Shown in pieces: positions 9,822 through 17,414 of a stretch of DNA of 41,159 nucleotides. The notes under the pieces were generated by a model that ran no database searches, was not told the DNA's origin, and saw only the letters and a list, made by a program, of their open reading frames with translations. The position numbers and the translations under genes were made by a program. Origin of the DNA: an uncultured Paraprevotella sp. (lineage in GTDB: Bacteria > Bacteroidota > Bacteroidia > Bacteroidales > Bacteroidaceae); NCBI GenBank assembly GCA_900546665.1, contig URDY01000025.1, positions 1 to 41,159 of the forward strand, in the 5' to 3' direction. Position 1 is the first letter of the stretch. Every line of letters begins with the position of its first letter.

Positions 9822-10919
9822 CTAAACGGAACGTATTTTATTTTTCCACTCCGTTAACTTTGTTCTGACCAAAATCCAACATGACGTACCAAGAAAAGCC
9901 AAAAAGGTCCATAAAATAACAACAACCATCTTAGACATGCTTGATGCCAAAAGTGGCACACTGGATGGCTGTACGACTGTAAAAGAAGGTGTACGTTCCA
10001 GTACCTTTGCTTTGGCTACGTTATATTGCTGAACCATCTGTGAATATGTCGTATATGCAAGTGACATTTCATTCTCCAAATCATCCATAACAGTTTTGTA
10101 AGAAGCCAACACTACCCCTTGATGAGAATCTGCATAAGAAGCATAAGCACGCTGGCTTTTTTTATAATCTTCCTTAGCTTCATTCATCAGGTTCTCATAA
10201 TACATCATGTCATGACGTGCCTTTCGCGTACGATATTCCGTTATACTTTCTTGCAAACGTACTCTTACGGAATCAGCCAAAGTAGCAGAAACCAATGGAT
10301 CCTGAGTTGAAACGGAAATAGTAATAACCTGATCTTTTTTATTCACAGTTGCAGAAACAACCTGCTTTCTGACCAGTTCTACAATCTTATCCTGATCTTT
10401 TGAAAGATAAAACGGATCTATAACATCAGAGGCTTTCTTAAATTTATCACCACCTCCCAACATATCTACCACAGCAATCACACTACGCCTAAAGAATATA
10501 CCGGGATACTGCCACCACGAAAAGCGTCTGTGGGTTTTAAGATAATCATATAAATTCGTAGAAACATCTCCGTCTATGGTCTTCACCGGTATACTGAATA
10601 ATCCAACTATAAACGTGTTGGATTCTATCATCTGCGGATATAATTCCGGATATAGGGCATCCGTTGAATTCGCTCCAATGTTAACACCCGCCAAAGAAGC
10701 CAGACTGCTAAGATTTCCTCCAATTGCCCCATCCGCTAATTCTGGTGCCAAAACGATTTCAGCTGTATACGTTTTCACCATTCCTAAAGCGACCAAAACA
10801 CCAAATGCCATACCGATCAAACTGTTCCGAATAAGCATTTTCTTTGATTTTAGCAATTTGGCCATAATCACGAAAAGCTCATCCGGCTGCATAATCGGTT
10901 TATCCTTGTTTTCTTCCAT
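9822..10919 (-). CDS. Wzz-type chain-length determinant protein without kinase domain
   Basis: The 365-residue protein has the Wzz topology: a cytoplasmic N-terminus, a first membrane helix near 33-52, a periplasmic region with a helical coiled-coil stretch near 225-300, and a second helix near 333-355. The proline-containing segment VVQPSSVPLLAS before the second helix is typical. It would set polymer length and connect the polymerase with the export channel. No Walker motifs or tyrosine cluster follow the second helix, so the BY-kinase found fused to Wzc is absent, and no separate kinase gene lies in this operon. The gene starts 10 bases after the SLBB export gene. Confidence 0.92.
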   Translation of the reverse strand: MEENKDKPIMQPDELFVIMAKLLKSKKMLIRNSLIGMAFGVLVALGMVKTYTAEIVLAPELADGAIGGNLSSLASLAGVNIGANSTDALYPELYPQMIESNTFIVGLFSIPVKTIDGDVSTNLYDYLKTHRRFSWWQYPGIFFRRSVIAVVDMLGGGDKFKKASDVIDPFYLSKDQDKIVELVRKQVVSATVNKKDQVITISVSTQDPLVSATLADSVRVRLQESITEYRTRKARHDMMYYENLMNEAKEDYKKSQRAYASYADSHQGVVLASYKTVMDDLENEMSLAYTTYSQMVQQYNVAKAKVLERTPSFTVVQPSSVPLLASSMSKMVVVILWTFLAFLGTSCWILVRTKLTEWKNKIRSV

Positions 10920-10929
10920 TTTGTCGTTA

Positions 10930-13479
10930 CTATTTAAACAGATTTGTAAGTGTTGCTATCATTGTTGCAATAGAAGCCATTGAAGTTCCTATTGACAACA
11001 CTTCTGGTGTCGTCATTCTGGCCTTATTTTCCTTGGTCGGTACAACAATCTCACAACCTGGCTCTATATCCTTACTTGAAGAATGATTAAGTTGCTTGAC
11101 TGAACCATTCATATAAATAGCATACACTCTTGACTTTCTTGCACGGTTTCCGTATCCTCCGGCATGTTTGATATAATACTTGAGGGATTTGCCTTTTTTA
11201 TAGTTCACAGAAATCGGATACATGACCTCACCACTGATCTTAACTGTGCTGGAATATTTAGGAATGGACAACATATCACCTTCACGCAGCACAATATCTT
11301 CCGTACCTCCGGGTTCTCTCATGGCCTCTTCCAAATTAACGGCCACATGGTAAGTTTCACCCAAATCCAACTTAAGATTCATCAAAGAATCCGCATGTGC
11401 CATATCAATGGTCTTGTCTGAAGAACGCATACTCTCTTCATACATCTGGATCTGAGAAGAACGCAACGTAATTTCTCGCTGGTTCAATTCTTCTTCAGTC
11501 ATTTTACGAACCAGACGTGCACCCTTTGCATAAGCATAAGAAGAAAGTCCTCCTGCAGCCTTTACCAGATCACTCAACCGGAATGTTTCATTAGACATGG
11601 CATATTCACCTTCAAAGTTAACCGCCCCTTCTATTGATACGTTCTTCTGTTCTGAATAAACAGGACTTCTTCTGACATTGACTTCATCAAAAGGCATCAA
11701 TACGAAGCCTGGAGTTCCATCTACAACAAATCCATCCTTCAGTCCGAATGTATAGGTTTGAGCAATATCGTCCTGATGTGTCACGGCATTAGGATCCTTA
11801 ATTCTTCGATATACATTAACCTTTACCATTGAGGCCGCATCTGTCAATCCTCCAGCCTGTATAACCAGATCTTCCAATGTCGTATTTTCTGCATATCTAT
11901 ATATACCGGGGAAATTCACTTCACCGGAAATCTTCAACGTCAGATCAGGCTGCATATCTCTTTTACTAGGAATATACAGCACATCGTTCTTTCTTAATGG
12001 AATATCAGGTACTGATCCACTCAACAAACCTGAAACATCTACGGAAAGGACTTCTAATGACAAATCTTCTTTCTCCCGATGCATGACTGCACGTGACGTA
12101 AAAGCATCCTCAGTAATTCCACCAGAAATGTTAATCAACTCACGAACTGTCTTCACGTTTCCATCCATCTGATACATTCCGGGATGAAATACAGCTCCCT
12201 TTATTTCTACCATATTAGAAAAACGGGGAATCACTGAATCCACAAATAAAGAATCTCCATCATGTAACAAGAAACCATTACGGTCAAACTCACTGATATT
12301 ATGAATTGAATATTCACGACCGCTTTTTCGAATCAAACGCACATTTTCGCGATAAGCATCCCCAGTAAATCCACCGGCATAATTCAATATTGTAGCCACA
12401 CTTTCGTCCTTTTTCATTTCATAGAACATCGGACGTTTTACCTTTCCCCGTATATTTACAAGACAGTCATAGGTACCCACGACAATAATATCATTATCAG
12501 CCAAACGGATGTTACCTGACAACTTTCCATTTAGAATATAATCGTAAACGTCAACTTCGGTAATTTCCTTTCCGTTTCGATAAACCTTAATACTTCTCAA
12601 GGTACCGATATCACTGATTCCACCTGCAGCATACAATGCATTGAATACCGTTGAAAGAGCATTCAGGGTATAGGTTCCGGGAACAGCCACTTCACCCATA
12701 ACCTGAACCTGAATGGAACGCATATCACCAACCGTCAGATTGATTTCGGAAGCCGCAAAGAACTTTCCGAGTTTTTGTTTGACATAAGCGTTAGCTTCAC
12801 TGACTGTCATACCGGCTAAATTCAACGGACCGATTCCATCTACCGTAATAGTCCCATCAGGCGAAAGAGTATCACTGATTGTTTGCTGAGTAGCACCCCA
12901 AACATCAATAATTATCACATCACCTGCCCCAAGTCTGTAATTACTGGGAGTAGGAATATTCATGCTGGTTTCGAAAGAAATCATTTCATTATTAAAAATA
13001 TTCCTTCCAAACACCTCGTTGTCTGTCTTCTTAAAATAATTCTGATAGTAAATCAAAGAATCTATATCCAGAAAACCAATTTCATCATTCAATTGGTTCG
13101 CTTGCATCTTCTTCGTCGGTTTTTCATTCAATTCAGCCTGCGATTGGATCATGTACCCTTTATCCTGACGCATTTTATCCAATGCCTTTTCTTTATTAGT
13201 GCGCATTCTGTTCACGCTGGGCTTCATCGTCGTACTCCCTGTCAGATCTACCGCTCCAGGTTGAGTTTGCTGTGCTTCATACTTTTTTTTAATACGACGT
13301 ATCTGATCTACCGTAACACCTTTCTGCACTAACTTTAAAACAATACTTTGCTGACTTTCACCTTTTTCCTGCTGTGTCATTATAAACTGAACGACCTGAT
13401 CATCAGTCATAGACTGACCGAGCACACATTGAACAGTAAAAAACAGACAAAAAACTATCAGTAACTTTTTAAGATTCAT
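10930..13479 (-). CDS. SLBB-domain polysaccharide export protein (Wza-like outer-membrane channel)
   Basis: This 849-residue secreted protein has a signal peptide (1-22, cut near VLGQ). A charged helical region follows, then the polysaccharide-export domain beginning YRLGAGDVIIIDVWG at 181-195. About six SLBB-type repeats come next, each starting with a variant of V.I.GEV..PG.Y: VQVMGEV, VNIRGKV, VEIKGAV, LKISGEV, VSIEGAV and VKISGEV. The family member Wza has fewer repeats and a C-terminal helix spanning the outer membrane; here a hydrophobic C-terminal helix (SIGTSMASIATMIATL) is also present. The protein lacks a lipobox Cys, unlike Wza. It should form the periplasmic and outer-membrane exit channel together with the adjacent Wzz-like protein. 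Confidence 0.93.
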   Translation of the reverse strand: MNLKKLLIVFCLFFTVQCVLGQSMTDDQVVQFIMTQQEKGESQQSIVLKLVQKGVTVDQIRRIKKKYEAQQTQPGAVDLTGSTTMKPSVNRMRTNKEKALDKMRQDKGYMIQSQAELNEKPTKKMQANQLNDEIGFLDIDSLIYYQNYFKKTDNEVFGRNIFNNEMISFETSMNIPTPSNYRLGAGDVIIIDVWGATQQTISDTLSPDGTITVDGIGPLNLAGMTVSEANAYVKQKLGKFFAASEINLTVGDMRSIQVQVMGEVAVPGTYTLNALSTVFNALYAAGGISDIGTLRSIKVYRNGKEITEVDVYDYILNGKLSGNIRLADNDIIVVGTYDCLVNIRGKVKRPMFYEMKKDESVATILNYAGGFTGDAYRENVRLIRKSGREYSIHNISEFDRNGFLLHDGDSLFVDSVIPRFSNMVEIKGAVFHPGMYQMDGNVKTVRELINISGGITEDAFTSRAVMHREKEDLSLEVLSVDVSGLLSGSVPDIPLRKNDVLYIPSKRDMQPDLTLKISGEVNFPGIYRYAENTTLEDLVIQAGGLTDAASMVKVNVYRRIKDPNAVTHQDDIAQTYTFGLKDGFVVDGTPGFVLMPFDEVNVRRSPVYSEQKNVSIEGAVNFEGEYAMSNETFRLSDLVKAAGGLSSYAYAKGARLVRKMTEEELNQREITLRSSQIQMYEESMRSSDKTIDMAHADSLMNLKLDLGETYHVAVNLEEAMREPGGTEDIVLREGDMLSIPKYSSTVKISGEVMYPISVNYKKGKSLKYYIKHAGGYGNRARKSRVYAIYMNGSVKQLNHSSSKDIEPGCEIVVPTKENKARMTTPEVLSIGTSMASIATMIATLTNLFK

Positions 13480-13482
13480 ATT

Positions 13483-14124
13483 TTAAAATTTCTTACCACT
13501 AAAAACTGAGAAAAATGTTTTAAATATTATTTTCATATCCATAGCCAATGAACGATGGCGCAAATAATGCAAATCCATGTCCAATCTCATCAACATCTTA
13601 TCCATCGTATCTGTATAGCCATTATATAAAGTAGCATAAGATGTAACCCCAGGACGGCTACAATATAGTAAAACATAATCAGGATTATGTGCAACAATCT
13701 GATCTATAAAATATTGCCTTTCAGGCCTATAACCAACAAAAGACATATCACCTTTCAATACATTCCACAACTGAGGCAACTCATCAAGATGATGCTCACG
13801 CAAGAAGCGTCCGACTTTTGTCAGACGTTCATCTTTTTTTTCAGCCAATTTAGGAATTCCTCCTTTTTCAGCCTCAACTGTCATTGTTCTGAACTTATAT
13901 ATATAAAAGGGTTTGCCTCCTAATCCTATTCTTTCTTGTCTGAACAAGACTGGCCCCTCACCTTCTATCTTCTGCATAATATAAATGACAACAAACAAAG
14001 GAGAAAGCAAAACCAATCCTATTGCAGATCCCAGTATGTCACCAATACGTTTCAATCCTCTTTGAAAACTATTCATTCCGTCTATATCTTCATTTTCGGT
14101 AGTAGAAGCTCTCATTATCAACAT
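13483..14124 (-). CDS. Initiating sugar-phosphate transferase (WbaP/WcaJ C-terminal type)
   Basis: This enzyme transfers a sugar phosphate from a nucleotide sugar to undecaprenyl phosphate, the first step of repeat-unit synthesis. The 213 residues contain one N-terminal membrane helix (about 29-50). The cytoplasmic catalytic core has the conserved RIGLGGKPFYIYKFRTM, DELPQLWNVLKGDMS and GYRPE motifs. It is the short form without the extra N-terminal helices of WcaJ. It is the first gene of the operon and ends three bases before the export gene begins. The start is at 14124; an alternative ATG three codons later (14115) is possible. No UpxY/UpxZ-type regulator gene, common in Bacteroides capsule loci, is found upstream. 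Confidence 0.93.
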   Translation of the reverse strand: MLIMRASTTENEDIDGMNSFQRGLKRIGDILGSAIGLVLLSPLFVVIYIMQKIEGEGPVLFRQERIGLGGKPFYIYKFRTMTVEAEKGGIPKLAEKKDERLTKVGRFLREHHLDELPQLWNVLKGDMSFVGYRPERQYFIDQIVAHNPDYVLLYCSRPGVTSYATLYNGYTDTMDKMLMRLDMDLHYLRHRSLAMDMKIIFKTFFSVFSGKKF

Positions 14125-14190
14125 TTAAATTCTCTTATTTTTAAATACATTTATTAAACGCGTTCTTTTTGGAAATATTGTATAACAATA

Positions 14191-14218
14191 ATACTTTTCC
14201 TTAATTTTTTAAAAGTAT
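14191..14218 (-). promoter_or_regulatory. Hairpin in the leader of the exopolysaccharide operon
   Basis: This is a perfect 8-bp inverted repeat, ATACTTTT (14191-14198) and AAAAGTAT (14211-14218), with a 12-base loop. It lies between the likely promoter and the first gene. The AT-only stem is weak, so any attenuation role is speculative. Confidence 0.35.
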
Positions 14219-14283
14219 CCACGCACAACTATTTCTTCATAGGGTCTTATAATCAAAAAACGTTCTTCATATTTTTGCGGGTA

Positions 14284-14291
14284 CAAAGATA
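14284..14291 (-). promoter_or_regulatory. Likely -7 box of the exopolysaccharide operon promoter
   Basis: Read on the minus strand this is TATCTTTG, a perfect fit to TAnnTTTG. The expected -33 region is AT-rich without a clear TTTG. Transcription would start near 14277, leaving a leader of about 150 bases before the initiating transferase gene, long for this phylum. Confidence 0.6.
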
Positions 14292-14891
14292 GCGAAAAGT
14301 TAATGAATACACTTTATATTTAACGTTACAAACATTAAAAAATGCAAATATAAAATGTAGCTTATCTAAAAGAAAGACCTTCTCATTGCTCCCAAACTTC
14401 CATTTTTTTAATATTCCTAAGATAAACAATACAAGAAAATTAATGGCCTTTTTCGAAGTTCAATAAGCCTGCCAACATAACAGGAACTGCAAATTTCCTA
14501 CTTAATCAGCTTAATGAAAGTCCTTAAAATCAATCAACATCATATATCTAAAGAGAATTACAAATGAATTTCAATACATTACAGACATTAAAAATTCACC
14601 AACATCTTATTAATTCTTATATTGATTTATTTATTATTCATTTATGCCCGACTAATCAAAATTAAAAACTAACTTTGCACTAAAAATAGAATAGCTTATA
14701 TATATGAAATCATTTTTTAATTTTAAAAATCAAACTATTTGATAAAAAGAACCATAAACTGACAATATAATATTAAATAAAAGATATTTTTAGATCTATA
14801 GTCATGTTATTACAACCCAATATACCTTGCATAACTCTTATTAGTATAATATATTCAAGTTTATTTTATAGTTAATTTTTAATATACCACT

Positions 14892-15791
14892 GTGAAAGAA
14901 GCATTTATCCGTTTGCATTTATCCATTCTGTTAGCAGGATGCACTGGTTTATTCGGAAAACTGATTACCCTTAACGAAACGACTATGGTATGGTATCGTA
15001 TGCTATTTACATCCATACTTTTACTTTTAATTACCTTTCGTGGCAGGTTTCCTGCTATAAATAAAAAATCATTTCTCAGTATTGCAGGTACCGGAACTCT
15101 GTTAGGCCTGCACTGGATGCTCTTTTATGGAAGTATCAAGGCTTCAAATGTATCAATAGGTGTTCTTTGCTATTCGCTGGTCGGTTTCTTTACAGCCATT
15201 ATCGAACCGATTTTCTATCACCGGAAAATCTCTTTTCGAGAAATCCTCTTCAGCCTTATTACCGTAGCAGGTATATTACTGATATTCTCTTTCGACAGTC
15301 GTTACAGATGGGGTATATTCATTGGTACACTATCCTCTCTAGTTGCTGCTATTTTTATGGTTTGCAACAAAAAAGTTAGTAGCAACCAACGCGCCAGCGT
15401 TGTCCTTTATTATGAAATGATCGGTGGTCTTCTGCCAATCAGTATCATTATCCCTGTTTATCTGATGTTCTTCCCGAGCAACACCCCTGTAATAGTATGG
15501 CCAGAAGGAATGAACCTGTTCTGGATATGCTGCCATTCGTTATTCTGTACAGTATTCATGTACCTTCTTTTGCTTCAGGCTTTGAAAAAATTATCAGCAT
15601 TTACTGTTAACCTCAGTTATAACCTCGAACCTGTTTACAGTATCATATTTGCCATGATCTTTTTCGGAGAAGCCAAGGAATTAAATTTTTCATTTTATAG
15701 CGGACTAGGCCTGATCATTTTATCAGTCATACTCCAGTCCGGCTTCACTTACATTCAAGGTAAACAAGAAAAACGGAGACAAAGCAAATAA
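14892..15791 (+). CDS. EamA-family (DMT superfamily) transporter
   Basis: This is an integral membrane protein of 299 residues with about ten hydrophobic helices and two EamA halves (about 1-135 and 150-290), the normal size for the family. LAGCTGLFGKLITLNE near the start and GLHWMLFYGSIKASNVSIG at the end of helix 3 fit the pattern. The C-terminal half contains YNLEPVYSIIFAMIFFGE, the usual signature near helix 9. The substrate is unknown; family members export amino acids, metabolites or nucleotide-sugar-like compounds. The start codon is GTG; the next in-frame ATG would remove the first helix. A -7 box lies at 14670-14677, giving a leader of about 200 bases. Confidence 0.88.
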   Translation: MKEAFIRLHLSILLAGCTGLFGKLITLNETTMVWYRMLFTSILLLLITFRGRFPAINKKSFLSIAGTGTLLGLHWMLFYGSIKASNVSIGVLCYSLVGFFTAIIEPIFYHRKISFREILFSLITVAGILLIFSFDSRYRWGIFIGTLSSLVAAIFMVCNKKVSSNQRASVVLYYEMIGGLLPISIIIPVYLMFFPSNTPVIVWPEGMNLFWICCHSLFCTVFMYLLLLQALKKLSAFTVNLSYNLEPVYSIIFAMIFFGEAKELNFSFYSGLGLIILSVILQSGFTYIQGKQEKRRQSK

Positions 15792-15849
15792 AATTAAAAA
15801 TTCACGTAAAAAGCAGGTTTACTATAATAAAAATATGACCGAATAATCG

Positions 15850-15857
15850 TATATTTG
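15850..15857 (+). promoter_or_regulatory. Likely -7 box for the AICAR transformylase gene
   Basis: TATATTTG matches TAnnTTTG and lies 24 bases before the start codon. No clear -33 TTTG was seen. Confidence 0.55.
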
Positions 15858-15881
15858 CATAATGACGACTAATTATAAAAT

Positions 15882-17063
15882 ATGAAAGAATTAGCTTTAA
15901 AGTACGGATGTAATCCTAATCAGAAGCCCTCACGCATATTTATGACAGAGGGAGAATTACCAATCGAAGTGTTAAACGGCCGCCCAGGCTATATCAACTT
16001 CCTTGATGCGCTGAACAGCTGGCAATTGGTCAAAGAACTGAAAGAAGCTACCGGTCTGCCTTCTGCTGCATCATTCAAACATGTCTCACCGGCAGGTGCG
16101 GCTGTAGGCCTTCCTCTGAGTGACACATTAAAAAAGATCTATTTTGTAGATGATGTCAAATTACCTCTTAGTCCGATTGCCTGTGCTTATGCCCGTGCAC
16201 GTGGAGCAGACAGAATGTCCAGCTACGGTGATTTCATCGCTTTGAGTGACACTTGTGACGAAGTAACTGCCAACTTAATCAAACGTGAAGTCAGCGACGG
16301 AGTCATTGCTCCAGATTATACAGAAGAAGCTTTGCAGATTCTGCGTGAAAAGCGTAAAGGCACATATAACGTGATCAAAATAGATCCCAATTATATCCCA
16401 AACCCCATTGAACAGAAACAGGTATTCGGAATTACTTTTGAACAAGGACGTAATGAAATCAAATTAAATGATCCGTCTTTGTTTGACAATATACCAACGG
16501 TAAACAAAAACTTCCCGGAAGAAGCCAAACGTGATCTGATGATTGCACTCATCACCTTAAAATACACACAAAGTAATTCCGTTTGTTATGTTAAGGACGG
16601 TCAAGCTATCGGCATCGGTGCCGGTCAGCAAAGCCGTATCCACTGTACCCGTCTGGCCGGTAATAAAGCAGACATCTGGTGGTTACGTCAACATCCCAAA
16701 GTCATGAACCTGCCATTTATCGAAAAAATACGCCGTGCAGACCGTGACAATACCATAGACATCTATATCAGTGATGATTATATGGATGTTTTGGCAGAGG
16801 GTGAATGGCAAAAGTTCTTCACTGAAAAACCGGAACCTCTCAGCAGAGAAGAAAAGAAGACATGGATTGCCCAGAATACACAAGTTTCTTTGGGTTCTGA
16901 CGCATTCTTCCCATTTGGTGATAATATTGAACGCGCTCATAAAAGTGGTGTACAATACGTAGCACAAGCCGGAGGTAGCGTAAGAGACGATCATGTTATC
17001 GAAACATGCGACAAATACGGTATTGCCATGGCATTTACCGGCATCCGCCTGTTCCATCATTAA
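15882..17063 (+). CDS. Stand-alone AICAR transformylase (PurH C-terminal domain homolog)
   Basis: The 393-residue protein corresponds to the formyltransferase part of PurH, which converts AICAR and 10-formyltetrahydrofolate to FAICAR in late purine synthesis. LKYGCNPNQ at residues 6-14 is the counterpart of LRYGENPHQ, where this domain begins in bifunctional PurH. The catalytic Lys-His pair appears at 66-67 in SFKHVSPAGAA. IGAGQQSR and the final AQAGGSVRDD segment are also conserved. The IMP cyclohydrolase domain is absent, and no separate gene for it lies in the window. Either another locus supplies cyclohydrolase or a bifunctional PurH exists elsewhere and this is a second transformylase. 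A 70-residue gene follows 14 bases downstream before a terminator. Confidence 0.92.
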   Translation: MKELALKYGCNPNQKPSRIFMTEGELPIEVLNGRPGYINFLDALNSWQLVKELKEATGLPSAASFKHVSPAGAAVGLPLSDTLKKIYFVDDVKLPLSPIACAYARARGADRMSSYGDFIALSDTCDEVTANLIKREVSDGVIAPDYTEEALQILREKRKGTYNVIKIDPNYIPNPIEQKQVFGITFEQGRNEIKLNDPSLFDNIPTVNKNFPEEAKRDLMIALITLKYTQSNSVCYVKDGQAIGIGAGQQSRIHCTRLAGNKADIWWLRQHPKVMNLPFIEKIRRADRDNTIDIYISDDYMDVLAEGEWQKFFTEKPEPLSREEKKTWIAQNTQVSLGSDAFFPFGDNIERAHKSGVQYVAQAGGSVRDDHVIETCDKYGIAMAFTGIRLFHH

Positions 17064-17077
17064 AAAACATCCTCACA

Positions 17078-17290
17078 ATGGGAAATTACGGAGGAGACGA
17101 TATTGATCAGGTTATTACAGGAGGCATAGTATTTCATGGCGCCAGCAAGAAATCCCCTTCTTCACAGACTCAAAAAGTGAAAACAAAAGCTAAAAAGAAG
17201 GGTTATATTACAGGTGCACATGGTTCTGGAGCAGCTAAAATGAAAGCTGAAATCAGACGTAAACGAGCCAACCGACATAAGAACGGATAA
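17078..17290 (+). CDS. Small basic hypothetical protein downstream of AICAR transformylase
   Basis: This is a 70-residue protein I do not recognise. It starts MGNYGGDDIDQVITGG, is Gly-rich in its first third, and becomes strongly basic (KVKTKAKKKGYITGAHG, then EIRRKRANRHKNG). It has no signal peptide or membrane segment. I start at the ATG at 17078; an earlier in-frame ATG lies inside the upstream gene and would overlap it by 58 bases. The 14-base gap and the shared strong terminator make it the second gene of a two-gene operon. The basic C-terminus could bind RNA or DNA or a polyanionic partner, but this is only a compositional guess. Confidence 0.65.
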   Translation: MGNYGGDDIDQVITGGIVFHGASKKSPSSQTQKVKTKAKKKGYITGAHGSGAAKMKAEIRRKRANRHKNG

Positions 17291-17312
17291 TAACGAAAAA
17301 AGAACTAATCCA

Positions 17313-17345
17313 GGCTGCAGATATTAAAAACTGCAGCCTTTTTTT
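17313..17345 (+). terminator. Rho-independent terminator after the 70-residue gene
   Basis: A perfect 8-bp GC-rich stem (GGCTGCAG at 17313-17320, CTGCAGCC at 17331-17338) with a 10-base loop is followed directly by seven T. It ends the AICAR transformylase operon and separates it from the antiporter gene. Confidence 0.93.
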
Positions 17346-17414
17346 ATAATCAAAATAGGATTTTATAAGAAAATTGCTTTAATTTGCCAGCAGTAATACC
17401 AAAAAGATCCTACT

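Larger units (their letters stand above)
14125..14891. other. 767-base AT-rich intergenic region upstream of the exopolysaccharide operon
   Basis: No gene could be supported. It holds the likely exopolysaccharide promoter, a hairpin in that operon's leader, and a possible promoter for the EamA gene (TAACTTTG at 14670-14677). Much of 14330-14660 is simple A/T-rich sequence. I saw no clear long inverted repeats of the kind that flank invertible capsule promoters. Confidence 0.6.

Noticed and set aside
14125..14891. Invertible capsule-type promoter
   Set aside because: The similar motifs AAACGCGTTC (near 14157) and AAAACGTTC (near 14257) are not convincing inverted repeats, and no recombinase gene is nearby.
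17006..17077. Longer form of the 70-residue protein
   Set aside because: It would overlap the end of the AICAR transformylase gene by 58 bases, and the added residues are a shifted reading of that gene.
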